From an uncultured bacterium (GTDB taxonomy: Bacteria; Bipolaricaulota; Bipolaricaulia; UBA7950; UBA9294), in the NCBI GenBank assembly GCA_903857865.1, contig CAIOGO010000010.1, forward strand, positions 186,001 to 250,000: DNA of 64,000 nt, given 5' to 3'. The notes under the pieces were generated by a model, which had not been told where the DNA came from, did not search any database, and worked only from the letters and a program-made list of their open reading frames with translations. Below, piece by piece: positions 1 to 7,823 of the stretch. A program made the position numbers and the translations under genes. Positions within the stretch are counted from its first letter, which is position 1; the number at the start of each line of letters is the position of its first letter.

Positions 1-5
1 GAACC

Positions 6-389
6 CTACGGTTCGAGCGTGAACGCGTCGGGAAGGAGTTCGGCGATCGTCGTACGCGTGTAGTCCCCCTGAGGGTTCCCCATGAGAACCTCGAGCTTTG
101 GCGCATGCTCGTGCAGCACCTGCCGACAGGCGCCGCACGGGCGGCAGTGGTCGGACTGGCAGGACACGGCGATCTTCACGAACTCCCGCTTCCCTTCCGA
201 GATGGCCTTGAACAACGCAACCCGCTCGGCGCAAAGGGAGAGGCCGTTGACGGCGTTCTCGATGTTGACGCCCGTGACCACGGTCCCGTCGGCGCACAGG
301 AGAGCTGCCCCTACGGGGAACTCCGAGTACGGCGCGTAGGCGAGCCGACGGACGTCGTTCGCCAGCTTCACGAGATCTCGATCGTTCAT
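6..389 (-). CDS. cdd: cytidine deaminase
   Basis: Zinc hydrolase that deaminates cytidine and deoxycytidine to uridine and deoxyuridine in pyrimidine salvage. The 127-residue product matches the usual short form (about 130 residues). It shows both family signatures: the C-A-E motif, giving one zinc cysteine and the proton-shuttling glutamate, and the P-C-x-x-C motif, giving the other two zinc cysteines. An N-terminal substrate segment with YAPYSEFPVGAA is also present. The ATG at 389 is preferred because it overlaps the stop of the upstream secreted-protein gene as ATGA, and the family starts just before this region. It is the last gene of a minus-strand set after the acyl-CoA synthetase and the secreted protein. 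Function is secure from the motifs. Confidence 0.93.
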   Translation of the reverse strand: MNDRDLVKLANDVRRLAYAPYSEFPVGAALLCADGTVVTGVNIENAVNGLSLCAERVALFKAISEGKREFVKIAVSCQSDHCRPCGACRQVLHEHAPKLEVLMGNPQGDYTRTTIAELLPDAFTLEP

Positions 390-1234
390 CAGAAACGGAT
401 CACCACTCCCACAGCGCCCGCCAATCCTCCGACGTGGAGGTCCCACCATCCAACCCACTCAACCATCGGCTGGACGAGTCTCGCTTCGGCGAAAAGGCGC
501 AGGAACGGGAAGCCGACTTCCAGGCGCGCGCCGACGTGCGCAGCGAGCGCCGACCAGCGGACGTCATCCAGGTGAAGAGCGGCGAGTGCTGCATCGACGC
601 CCTCTGCCCACTCCGGCGGAAGTTCGCGGCCGACGTCGACGGTCACCGCGCCGCCGGTCCAGTCGATCCCTGCCGATAGGTTGAGCGCAGCAATGACGAT
701 GTCGAACCGCTTCACCGCTTCGACGGAGATGGCCCACGCTGAGAGATCGGCATCCACGGTGAAGCGCGCTGTCTCGTCACCCAGTGCAAATTCCTCGTCC
801 AGGAGCGGATCGGGGATCTCAACCCCCGCCATGTCCGCGATGCCGCGGACGATCCCACTGCTCAGGATCCCGCCGGAAAGCCGCACGCCGTCGACAACGA
901 CGAACGGAAGCGGGATCTCAATTCCTCCTCCGATCATGGGAATGGGAACCAGCGTGGGGAACGCCGTGAGGCCCGCGTTCACGGCCGCAATCGCGGAGTC
1001 AAAGTCCGCCGCCAGGTCGGCGAGTTCGTCCGGTGGCATGCCTTGGTCGGCGAGAAGGGTGAGCAACTCGTCGGAGGCGCCGTGCAACGCAACGGGGACC
1101 CTCGCAAGGGTCCCCGCGACGTCCAGCGAGACGACCTCGCACCCCAGATCGAAGCCGCCAGCACGCACGCACGCTGCCCCCAGCACGAGGACGAACAGAA
1201 CGATGGCAGCCGCTGCAGTTCCCCTCGATATCAT
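389..1234 (-). CDS. secreted protein of unknown function
   Basis: A 281-residue protein with an N-terminal signal peptide: a short basic start, then a hydrophobic stretch of about 18 residues ending near an A-C-V-R-A-G-G segment. The rest alternates hydrophobic and polar residues with many V, L, A and G residues and aromatic W/F near the C-terminus, ending in a strand-like V-V-I-R-F. That resembles a beta-rich envelope protein, though I recognise no family. The ATG at 1234 overlaps the stop of the acyl-CoA synthetase as ATGA, so the two are probably co-translated, and its own stop overlaps the cdd start. The terminal aromatic residue could suit an outer-membrane barrel, which is speculation. 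Confidence 0.7.
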   Translation of the reverse strand: MISRGTAAAAIVLFVLVLGAACVRAGGFDLGCEVVSLDVAGTLARVPVALHGASDELLTLLADQGMPPDELADLAADFDSAIAAVNAGLTAFPTLVPIPMIGGGIEIPLPFVVVDGVRLSGGILSSGIVRGIADMAGVEIPDPLLDEEFALGDETARFTVDADLSAWAISVEAVKRFDIVIAALNLSAGIDWTGGAVTVDVGRELPPEWAEGVDAALAALHLDDVRWSALAAHVGARLEVGFPFLRLFAEARLVQPMVEWVGWWDLHVGGLAGAVGVVIRF

Positions 1235-2856
1235 CGCCGATCCCAGCCCTCCCATTCCTTCCTCTTCAGCTCGGCGCGCTTGATCTTGCCGCTCATCGTC
1301 TTCGGAAGCTCCGTGACGTATTCGATCGCGCGCGGGTACTTGTACGGCGCCGTGACCTTCTTGACGTGGTCTTGAAGCTCTTTCGTCAGCTCGGCGGACG
1401 GCGCGAAGCCCTTGGCGAGAATGACGAACGCTTTCACAATCTCGCCCCGCTCGCGGTGCGGCGCGGCTACCGCAGCCGCTTCGACGACCGCCGGGTGACT
1501 GACGAGCGCGTCCTCAACCTCGAATGGCCCGATGCGATAGCCGGAGGTCAAGATGACGTCGTCGGCACGACCTTCAAAGAAGAGATACCCGTCCTTGTCT
1601 GCCTTCGCGAGGTCTCCGGTGCGGTACCAGCCGCCGGAAAACGCTTCCTTGTCGAGCTCGGGCGCGTTCCAGTAGCCGTCGAAGATCGCCGGGTTCCCCG
1701 GCTTGAGCGCGATCTCCCCTACCTCGCCCTGCTTAACCAGGTTGCCGCTCTCGTCGATGAGCACGACGCCGGGACCCGGAGACGGAAGGCCCATGGCGCC
1801 GGGCTTCACCGGGAGCCCCGGCAGATTGCAGACAAGGCAGACGCTCTCGGTCTGGCCATAGCCGTCGCGAATGGTCACGCCGAACGCGCGTTTGAACGCC
1901 TCGATCGGCTCGACGTTGAGCGGCTCGCCGGCCGACAGAGCGTCCTTCAAGTAGATCTTGTGTTTCCCCATGTCGGGCACCTGCGCAAAGAGGCGATACT
2001 CAGTCGGCGTGCAGCAGAGCTTCGTCACTCTGTACTTCGCCAGGAGTTCGAGATACCGCTCGCCGTCGAAACGCCCGTTGTAGATGAGCTGCGTCGCGCC
2101 GGTCGTCAGCGAGACGCCGACCGGGCTCCAGTACCACTTCGCCCAGCCCGGAGCCGTCGTCGCCCAGACGACGTCCGACTCGTCTGCGTCGTACCAGTAG
2201 TGGGCGGTGACCCGGTTGTGACAGTACATCCAGTGGTGATTGTGCACGACGGGCTTCGGGTTGCCCGTCGTGCCAGAGGTGAAGTTGATCGTCATCGGGT
2301 CCTCGGCCATGAGAGGAACCTTCTTGGCGCGTGGATCGCCGGAAGCGACAAGATCCTCAAATCGCAGCCAGCCCTTGCGCGGCTCCGCGCTGCCGATCAG
2401 GATGAACGTCGAGAGCGGACATTGGCCGCGCACGGCCTCCACGATGCCGACCGTCGAGGTGTCGGCGACGATGACCTTGGCGCCCGAGGCCTGGGAGCGG
2501 TAGAGGATCTCTTTCTCTTTCAGCATTTCGGAGCACGGAACTGCAACCCCGCCGGCGACGAACGTCCCGAGTTGCGCGACGTGAGCCTCGGGAATGCGAG
2601 GCAGAATGTGCAGCACGGGCTCGTGCTTCTTCACGCCGAGCTTCATGAGGGAGTCTCCGAACCGATGCATCCCTTCTACAAGCTCGCCGTAGGTCATCTT
2701 TCTGGCGTTCCCCTCGGCATCTTCCCACAGGATGGCGAGCTTGTGCGGATTCCTCTTCGCGTGTCCCTCCACGACATCCAAAATGTTGTAGCCCGCCGGA
2801 ACGTTCCAAACGAAGTCCCTGACTTCCTTTTCGTAACTGGCCTTGTCGTACCGCAT
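1231..2856 (-). CDS. AMP-forming acyl-CoA synthetase (acetyl-CoA synthetase-like)
   Basis: ANL-superfamily enzyme that activates a carboxylate with ATP and CoA through an acyl-adenylate. The 541-residue product has the P-loop-like motif FTSGTTGNPK, the DGYGQTE adenylate motif, the YRTGD motif and the C-terminal hinge-lysine region with T-M-S-G-K-I-K. It is shorter at the N-terminus than classical Acs (about 650 residues), closer to medium-chain or benzoate-type ligases, so the substrate is uncertain (acetate, a short-chain acid or an aromatic acid). The ATG at 2856 is chosen because an AGGTGG ribosome site sits 8 nt upstream; the longer reading from 3000 adds unrelated sequence that overlaps the divergent gene. 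It heads a three-gene minus-strand unit. Confidence 0.88.
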   Translation of the reverse strand: MRYDKASYEKEVRDFVWNVPAGYNILDVVEGHAKRNPHKLAILWEDAEGNARKMTYGELVEGMHRFGDSLMKLGVKKHEPVLHILPRIPEAHVAQLGTFVAGGVAVPCSEMLKEKEILYRSQASGAKVIVADTSTVGIVEAVRGQCPLSTFILIGSAEPRKGWLRFEDLVASGDPRAKKVPLMAEDPMTINFTSGTTGNPKPVVHNHHWMYCHNRVTAHYWYDADESDVVWATTAPGWAKWYWSPVGVSLTTGATQLIYNGRFDGERYLELLAKYRVTKLCCTPTEYRLFAQVPDMGKHKIYLKDALSAGEPLNVEPIEAFKRAFGVTIRDGYGQTESVCLVCNLPGLPVKPGAMGLPSPGPGVVLIDESGNLVKQGEVGEIALKPGNPAIFDGYWNAPELDKEAFSGGWYRTGDLAKADKDGYLFFEGRADDVILTSGYRIGPFEVEDALVSHPAVVEAAAVAAPHRERGEIVKAFVILAKGFAPSAELTKELQDHVKKVTAPYKYPRAIEYVTELPKTMSGKIKRAELKRKEWEGWDRR

Positions 2857-2904
2857 CGAGATGACCACCTTGCTTGCTCGAGGTTTTGCTTTGATGCGGT
2901 GAAC

Positions 2905-2934
2905 CTTATAGCATATTCGCAAACCCTTTCGCAA
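2905..2934 (-). promoter_or_regulatory. candidate promoter of the acyl-CoA synthetase gene
   Basis: On the minus strand TTGCGA (2929-2934) and TATAAG (2905-2910) are separated by 18 nt, in the 91-bp divergent gap between the acyl-CoA synthetase and the gene at 2948. Predicted transcripts would start near 2898 with a leader of about 42 nt carrying AGGTGG. Both hexamers are imperfect. Confidence 0.4.
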
Positions 2935-2947
2935 ACAGGAGATCCCG

Positions 2948-3703
2948 ATGAATGCATCCGTGGTCCTGACCTCTGCCGCGTCGAAGCGTCTGATCGCCAA
3001 GGGCGTTGCCGCTCATCCAGGCGTCAAGAGAGCGCTCGGGGGGGGGAGGATCGTGATCACGCGGGGCACGACGAATGCGTTCGTCGCTGAGGAGCTCACC
3101 GGCGCGCCGATCGACCGTGGCGCCTACGCGGCAGGATTCATCGACCGGTGTTGGAATGTGAACGCCCGCGTGGGGGAGATGGAGGAGATCGTGCTCGTCC
3201 ACGGGAGGCCGGCCGACGAGACCCTAGATCAGACGCTGTCCTCACTCGCCGCGGGAGATGTCGTGATCAAGGGTGGCAACGCGCTCGATCCCTGGGGCGT
3301 CGTCGGCGTGTTGCTCGCGTCGGCCACCGGGGGGACCGTCGGCCGCTACGTCGCCGCCGCGCTGGCGCGAGGAGTGGACATCGTCATCCCAATCAGCGTC
3401 TCCAAGTCGATCCACACGTCCGTCATTGACCTGTCCCAGGAAATGGGCACCAGCAGAATGGGTCTCCACAATGGTCTCGCCTGCGGGATCTTCCCGCTGC
3501 ACGGGCAGATCGTGACGGAGGTCGAAGCCCTCCATCTTCTATTTGGCGTCGACGCCGTGCACGTAGCGTCCAATGGGATCGGGGCTGGAAAAGGGAGCGT
3601 GTCACTGCTCGTGTATGGGGAGGCCGCCGCCGTCAGCAACGCGTACGAGTTCGTCGCCACCTTGCACGAGGAGGCCGACGTGGAGCTGGCTGGCCGCGCT
3701 TGA
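2948..3703 (+). CDS. conserved protein of unknown function
   Basis: A 251-residue soluble protein without signal peptide or membrane segment. It has glycine-rich patches such as IKGGNALD and ASATGGTVG and a mid-protein segment of alternating I/V strands, suggestive of an alpha/beta fold that might bind a nucleotide or phosphate. I cannot name the family. The ATG at 2948 has AGGAG 7 nt upstream. It is the first gene of a tightly packed plus-strand series: its TGA at 3701-3703 overlaps the ATG of yigZ (TGATG), then ruvA and ruvX follow with ATGA overlaps. That suggests co-expression with housekeeping genes. It is transcribed divergently from the acyl-CoA synthetase. Confidence 0.75.
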   Translation: MNASVVLTSAASKRLIAKGVAAHPGVKRALGGGRIVITRGTTNAFVAEELTGAPIDRGAYAAGFIDRCWNVNARVGEMEEIVLVHGRPADETLDQTLSSLAAGDVVIKGGNALDPWGVVGVLLASATGGTVGRYVAAALARGVDIVIPISVSKSIHTSVIDLSQEMGTSRMGLHNGLACGIFPLHGQIVTEVEALHLLFGVDAVHVASNGIGAGKGSVSLLVYGEAAAVSNAYEFVATLHEEADVELAGRA

Positions 3704-4311
3704 TGGACGCGTACCGGACACTAGCAGGCCGAGGTTCGGCTCGCGTGACGCGCGAACGCTCGAGGTTTCTTGCGTTCGTTGGACCCGCGGCGACGGTCGA
3801 CGAGATCGAAGAGCGACTGGCCGCGATCCGACGCCAGTATCACGACGCAACTCACGTCTGCCATGCGTATCGATGCCGCGCTGAGCCCCGCGTCGTCGCA
3901 CATGTCGACGATGCCGGCGAACCGAGCGGCTCGGCCGGCGCGCCAATCCTACGACAACTCGAGGCCGCCGAACTCGTCGATGTGCTGGCCGTGGTCGTTC
4001 GCTACTTCGGGGGAGTCAAGCTCGGCGTTGGGGGACTCGTCCGCGCGTACGGAGCGGTCACCGCGGCCGCCCTTGCCGAGGCGCCGAGGGTCGAACGACA
4101 CCTCGAGGTCACGTTGCGTCTCCAGTTTCCCATCGAGGTCAATGCGGCCGTCCTGCGAGCCATTCGCCGACACGGAGCGCGGGTGCTCGACATCCGCTAC
4201 GATACCCAGGGCGAGGCCACGGTGACCGTGCCGCCGAGTCGCGCAACGTTGTTCGCCGATTCGGTGTGCGAGGAGACAGGAGCGCGAGCGCGCGTGGAGA
4301 GGGTGCAATGA
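3703..4311 (+). CDS. yigZ: YigZ/IMPACT family protein
   Basis: A 202-residue member of the UPF0029/IMPACT family, whose bacterial members (YigZ) are thought to interact with translation factors or nucleic acids; their exact job is not settled. Diagnostic features are the H-D-A-T-H-V-C-H-A-Y segment, DDAGEPSGSAGAP, and the VVVRYFGGVKLGVGGL core of the N-terminal domain (about residues 20-115). A ferredoxin-like C-terminal domain follows. Length is normal for YigZ. The ATG at 3703 overlaps the preceding stop (TGATG); a TTG one codon earlier is possible but less likely. It overlaps ruvA downstream by ATGA. Confidence 0.9.
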   Translation: MDAYRTLAGRGSARVTRERSRFLAFVGPAATVDEIEERLAAIRRQYHDATHVCHAYRCRAEPRVVAHVDDAGEPSGSAGAPILRQLEAAELVDVLAVVVRYFGGVKLGVGGLVRAYGAVTAAALAEAPRVERHLEVTLRLQFPIEVNAAVLRAIRRHGARVLDIRYDTQGEATVTVPPSRATLFADSVCEETGARARVERVQ

Positions 4312-4898
4312 TCGACTCCATCAGCGGGGAGGTCGTGCGAAGGGCGGCAGACTCCGTGGTCATCGACACGGGAGGAGTCGCCTATCGAGCTTCGTGTCCT
4401 GCCGGCACCTTGCGGACATGCGAGATCGGGCACGACGCGCTCCTCTACATCCACCTCATCCTGCGCGACGATACGATCGAGCTCTTCGGCTTCTCGTCGC
4501 TTCGGGAGCGCGAGCTGTTCCGCCAGCTGCTCACCGTCAGCCAGGTAGGAGCTCGCGTCGCTCTTCAGGTGCTGTCGGTCATCCCGCCCGACAAGCTCGT
4601 GGAGGCCGTGGCGGGGCGCAACGTCGACCTCCTCATGACGGTGAAAGGGGTGGGGAGGAAGACGGCGGAACGCATCCTCGTTGACCTTCACGGCAAGTTG
4701 TCCGATGCGGGAGACGGAGGAACCGAGGGACTCTTCCTTACCCCGAACGAAGAGACGGCTCTGCGCGCCCTCACGTCAAAGTCGCTCGGGTTCTCGGGAC
4801 GCGAAGCGCGAGAGGCGCTCGCTCACTTGCGCGGCGAGGCTCTCGGCGTCGAAGCCCTCATCCGCCGGGCACTCGAGGTCCTCGGTAGCCGGTCATGA
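4308..4898 (+). CDS. ruvA: Holliday junction DNA helicase subunit RuvA
   Basis: RuvA binds four-way DNA junctions as a tetramer and recruits the RuvB motor for branch migration. The 196-residue product has an N-terminal OB fold (about 1-62, with the characteristic LFGF segment), two helix-hairpin-helix motifs (about 70-140, including VKGVGRKTAERI) and a C-terminal UBA-like domain that contacts RuvB. The ATG at 4308 overlaps the yigZ stop as ATGA. Its own stop overlaps the ruvX start in the same way. Neither ruvB nor ruvC is present in this window, so they must be encoded elsewhere. Confidence 0.95.
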   Translation: MIDSISGEVVRRAADSVVIDTGGVAYRASCPAGTLRTCEIGHDALLYIHLILRDDTIELFGFSSLRERELFRQLLTVSQVGARVALQVLSVIPPDKLVEAVAGRNVDLLMTVKGVGRKTAERILVDLHGKLSDAGDGGTEGLFLTPNEETALRALTSKSLGFSGREAREALAHLRGEALGVEALIRRALEVLGSRS

Positions 4899-5341
4899 GG
4901 ATTCTTGGCATTGACTACGGCCGGGTGCGCCTTGGGCTGGCACTCTCGGATGAAGAGGCAATTCTGGCGAGCCCACTTCCCACGCTGCCGCGTTCGCGAC
5001 GTTCATGCGACGACTTCCATCACATCGCAAGACTCGCACGGGAGCACGGCGTGGCGCACATCGTCGTCGGACTACCCCTGCTCATGGATGGAACGAGCGG
5101 CACCATGGCCGCCGAGGCGAAAGCCTTCGCCGACCAGGTAGCCCACCACTCTCACCTGCCGGTTGACCTATTCGATGAGCGACTGACGTCATCGGAAGCC
5201 GAACGCGCCATGCTGGAGGGCAATCTCTCCCGCGAACGCCGCAAGGAACTACGAGACGGCTTGGCCGCCGTTCTTATTCTCCAAGCGTACCTCGAAACAC
5301 GCGCCCAGGAGAGAGACCCTGCACCGAATGGAGGGAGCTAG
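4895..5341 (+). CDS. ruvX: RuvX/YqgF pre-16S rRNA nuclease, Holliday junction resolvase-like
   Basis: A 148-residue RNase H-fold protein of the YqgF family, implicated in 16S rRNA 5' end maturation and also described as a Holliday junction resolvase-like nuclease. The N-terminal motif ILGIDYGRVRLGLALSD supplies the first catalytic aspartate. VVGLPLLMDGTSG and the later DERLTSSEAER carry the remaining conserved acidic positions. Length is typical. It is coupled to ruvA by ATGA. Its stop codon (TAG, 5339-5341) interlocks with the stop of the small ribbon-helix-helix gene coming from the other strand, leaving no intergenic space. Confidence 0.93.
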   Translation: MRILGIDYGRVRLGLALSDEEAILASPLPTLPRSRRSCDDFHHIARLAREHGVAHIVVGLPLLMDGTSGTMAAEAKAFADQVAHHSHLPVDLFDERLTSSEAERAMLEGNLSRERRKELRDGLAAVLILQAYLETRAQERDPAPNGGS

Positions 5342-5514
5342 TTCTTCCTCTTCTCCTCGCGCGCCAGGTACTCGACGATCGCCTCGACGACGAGGTAGTT
5401 GACCGATCGGTCTTTTACCTCGGCCAGCTTCATGAGCCGCTCTACGGGCTGCTGATCGAGCTTGTTCTTCGGAACGTAGATCGAGATCTTGTCCAACAAT
5501 TCCTTCTGAGCCAC
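5338..5514 (-). CDS. small ribbon-helix-helix (Arc/MetJ-type) protein
   Basis: A 58-residue basic/acidic protein whose predicted beta-strand (ISIYVPKN) followed by two helices (PVERLMKLAEV; SVNYLVVEAIVEYLAREE) fits the ribbon-helix-helix DNA-binding fold. Such proteins act as dimeric repressors, often of themselves or of toxin genes, but no toxin partner is adjacent. The GTG start at 5514 is chosen because GAGGGAGGA lies 6 nt upstream; an in-frame ATG at 5535 has no ribosome site. A good promoter lies at 5552-5580. The target genes are unknown. Confidence 0.75.
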   Translation of the reverse strand: MAQKELLDKISIYVPKNKLDQQPVERLMKLAEVKDRSVNYLVVEAIVEYLAREEKRKN

Positions 5515-5551
5515 GATGGTTCCTCCCTCATCCATGGGTCTTGCAGGTTGT

Positions 5552-5580
5552 ATTGTAGCAATCTTCGATAGACACGACAA
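5552..5580 (-). promoter_or_regulatory. promoter of the ribbon-helix-helix gene
   Basis: Minus-strand TTGTCG (5575-5580) and TACAAT (5552-5557) are separated by exactly 17 nt. The expected transcript has a leader of about 30 nt containing GAGGGAGGA before the GTG at 5514. It lies within or next to the 3' end region of prfB. Confidence 0.55.
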
Positions 5581-5608
5581 CACCCTTCCCGTCGTCGTAT
5601 CGTGCAGT

Positions 5609-6707
5609 CTACTGCGCTGTATCGCTGGCTGTCGGTCGCAGGCATGCTTCAACAAACGGCAAGAGGTTCCCATCCAGCACGTCGTCGACGTTGCTCGTTT
5701 CGACGAGCGTCCGATGGTCTTTCACAAGACGATATGGATGGAGCACGTAGGATCGGATCTGGCTCCCCCACTCGATCTCTTTCAATTCCCCCTTCAACTC
5801 CTCCAGTCTCTCGGCCCGCTCCCGACGCAGGAGGTCGGCAAGCCTTGCCAGGAGAATGCGCATCGCTATCGCCTTGTTCTGGTGCTGGCTGCGCTCGTTT
5901 TGACAGGAGGCTACGAGGCCGGTCGGAAGGTGGGTGATGCGCACGGCGGAGTCCGTCACGTTGACGTGCTGCCCCCCCGCCCCGGACGAACGGTAGGTAT
6001 CAATGCGAAGATCCTTCGGGTCGATCTCGACCGCTGCCTCTTCCGTCACCGGCGTCACGGTGACGGCGGCAAAGGACGTGTGACGACGGTGTGCGGCATC
6101 GTAAGGTGAGAGCCGAACGAGCCTGTGCACACCCGCCTCGCTCTTCAGGTTGCCATACGCGTATTCGCCCTTGATCTCGAGCGTGGCACTGCGTATGCCG
6201 GCCGTATCCGCAGAGCTCACTTCGAGCAGGGACACGGAGAACCTCATGCGCTCGCAGAACCGCCCATACATGCGCAAGAGCATCTCAGCCCAGTCCTGCG
6301 AGTCCGTACCTCCCGCCCCAGCGTTGATGGAGAGATAGCAGTCCGAAGCATCGTGCTCTCCGGAGAATGCAAGCTCTATGTTGAAGGCTCTCAGCATATC
6401 CTCGAGCGTCCCGCTACGCCGCCCCAGGGCCGCGAGTTCGCCCCCGTCTCCTGCATCGAGAGCCATCGCGTGAAGGAGTTCGATTTCCCCGAGTTCGCGC
6501 TCCGCGTGTTCCCAACGAGAGAGAAGACGCTTCACTCGCTCCACGCGGCGGGCGACCTCGGTGGAGTGATCGCGCTGGTTCCAGAAGCCCGGGCCCGACA
6601 TCTCTCGCTCAAGCTCGGCGATCTCCCGTTCGAGCGCAGTGCGGTCAAAGGTGCTCACCGATCTTGGCCAGATCGCGTCGTAGATTTCCCAGTTGCTCCT
6701 CTAGCAT
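5609..6707 (-). CDS. prfB: peptide chain release factor 2 (programmed +1 frameshift)
   Basis: RF2 terminates translation at UGA and UAA. The gene is read in two frames: 20 codons from the ATG at 6707 end at an in-frame TGA (6645-6647), and a +1 shift at CTT-TGA-C continues into the main frame to give 365 residues, the standard RF2 length. The main frame has the RF2 coiled-coil N-terminal domain and the catalytic GGQ motif in SGAGGQHVNVTDSAVR. The stop-recognition tripeptide reads S-P-Y (in RLSPYDAAHRRHTSF) where most RF2 proteins have S-P-F. GGGAG precedes the ATG and a good promoter lies upstream. Annotation that starts in the main frame near 6658 would lose the true N-terminus. Confidence 0.97.
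6644..6659 (-). promoter_or_regulatory. prfB programmed +1 frameshift element
   Basis: Read on the minus strand: GGTGAG, CAC, then CTT TGA C. This is the canonical RF2 autoregulatory site, with a Shine-Dalgarno-like stimulator three bases before the slippery CTT, the UGA stop in the zero frame, and C as the weak-termination base. When RF2 is scarce the ribosome slips +1 and makes RF2. The geometry is the same as in Escherichia coli. Confidence 0.95.
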
Positions 6708-6748
6708 CAAGCTCCCTTTCGATCCGCATCGAAACGCTGACTACGTTC

Positions 6749-6777
6749 TTTATAGACGGAAGGAGCCCATTCCTCAA
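6749..6777 (-). promoter_or_regulatory. promoter of prfB
   Basis: Minus-strand TTGAGG (6772-6777) and TATAAA (6749-6754) with 17-nt spacing. The start would be near 6742, with a leader of about 35 nt before the ATG at 6707. Confidence 0.6.
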
Positions 6778-6939
6778 GCTGCGCAGGTCCCGCGGCCTTT
6801 GGCTTGCAGGACGGTGCGGCCAAGGCAAGATAGCCCGCTGCTTCTCACTAGCCTCTTCTCCCGCATCCAGACCCGTGACATCGCCATCCACGGCGGGCCC
6901 CGGTCGGCTAAGATCGAGACGACAAGGAGGGGGGACACA

Positions 6940-7143
6940 GTGAACGGACACTTCGCGATGCTCGCTGCGGTGCCTGGCTTTTTCCTCAGCTCGCTGTTCG
7001 TGATGCTCATGTCGCGCGCCATAGGCCCCAGGCTCGGTTTCGCGACGTTCGGCTATCCTGACGCGATGCTCGTCACGATCGCGCTCTGGCTGGCCGTCGC
7101 GCCGCTCGCCGCCGCAGAGCGGGGCCGCCGGTGTTGCCCGTAG
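6940..7143 (+). CDS. small two-span membrane protein
   Basis: A 67-residue product starting at a GTG with a perfect AAGGAGG 9 nt upstream (6924-6930). It has two hydrophobic segments (about residues 6-24 and 40-55), separated by a short loop with R-A-I-G-P-R, and a basic Cys-Cys-containing tail. I know no family. It is followed after 14 nt by a DUF4342-like gene and then a YciI-like gene on the same strand, so the three probably form a small operon. An unrelated upstream in-frame extension exists to 6664, but it overlaps the prfB leader and is not credible. Confidence 0.6.
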   Translation: MNGHFAMLAAVPGFFLSSLFVMLMSRAIGPRLGFATFGYPDAMLVTIALWLAVAPLAAAERGRRCCP

Positions 7144-7157
7144 GCTCGGAGGAACCT

Positions 7158-7424
7158 ATGCCGAAGGAGACGAAGACAGAGGAGTTGACGATCCGGGGCG
7201 AGGAACTCATCGCGACGGTGAAGGAGCTCGTCCATCAAGGGAACATTCGTCGCATCACGATCAAGAACCGCGAAGGGAAGGTGCTGATCGAGGTCCCGCT
7301 CTCATTGGGGGTGGTCGGAGTCCTCCTCTTGCCGACGCTGGCCGCCCTGGGTGCGCTGGCCGCAATCGTCAGCGAGTGCACGATCGTCGTCGAACGCATG
7401 GACGACTCGGCCCCGAAGGAGTGA
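7158..7424 (+). CDS. DUF4342-like protein
   Basis: An 88-residue protein with a charged N-terminal part containing ELIATVKELVHQGNIRRITI and a C-terminal half made of one long hydrophobic hairpin (about residues 45-78). This layout matches the DUF4342 family, whose function is unknown; some relatives are fused to ubiquitin-associated domains. The ATG at 7158 has GGAGG about 5 nt upstream. It sits between a tiny membrane protein and a YciI-like protein. Confidence 0.72.
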   Translation: MPKETKTEELTIRGEELIATVKELVHQGNIRRITIKNREGKVLIEVPLSLGVVGVLLLPTLAALGALAAIVSECTIVVERMDDSAPKE

Positions 7425-7427
7425 CGC

Positions 7428-7781
7428 ATGCCGCAGTTCCTTTATCGAGTCCAGCCAGCGCGGCCCGGGTTCTTCGGTGGGCCGACGGCCGACGAGGAAG
7501 CGGCCGTCGGTGAGCACTTCGCCTATCTTGAGGACCTGACTCGCCGCCGCGTCGTCCTCCTCGCCGGACGCACGCTCAACGAGGACTCGTCAACCTTCGG
7601 TATCGTCATCTTCGAAGCGTCCTCGGACGCCGCAGCGAGAGATCTCATGGCCCGCGATCCGGCCGTTCGCGCCGGCGTGTTCTCGGCCGAACTCTTCCCC
7701 TATCGAATCGCCCTCGCGTCCCCGCACCTCCTTGACCTCGCGCCGCCACAGGGCGCACAAAAGTATAAAGGCCAGATCTGA
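7428..7781 (+). CDS. YciI-like (YCII-domain) protein
   Basis: A 117-residue protein with the alpha/beta ferredoxin-like pattern of the YCII family: an N-terminal strand with a conserved arginine (FLYRVQPAR), a helix rich in acidic residues (EEAAVGEHFAYLEDL), then RVVLLAGRT and GIVIFEASS strands and a helix ending in D-P-A-V-R-A-G-V-F. YCII proteins may act as small hydrolases or dehydrochlorinase-like enzymes, but most are uncharacterised. The start follows the previous stop by 3 nt, so translation is probably coupled. Confidence 0.78.
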   Translation: MPQFLYRVQPARPGFFGGPTADEEAAVGEHFAYLEDLTRRRVVLLAGRTLNEDSSTFGIVIFEASSDAAARDLMARDPAVRAGVFSAELFPYRIALASPHLLDLAPPQGAQKYKGQI

Positions 7782-7823
7782 CGCGACGTCACTCGAGGGT
7801 CCTCCATGCGCTGCAAGCGGCGA

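Noticed and set aside
1366-3090. Long open frame of 574 codons opposite the acyl-CoA synthetase
   Set aside because: It is the GC-rich shadow of a gene with clear ANL motifs, and its translation has no domain logic. The same applies to long frames opposite the ECF ATPase (26150-27253) and GcvT (40663-41715).
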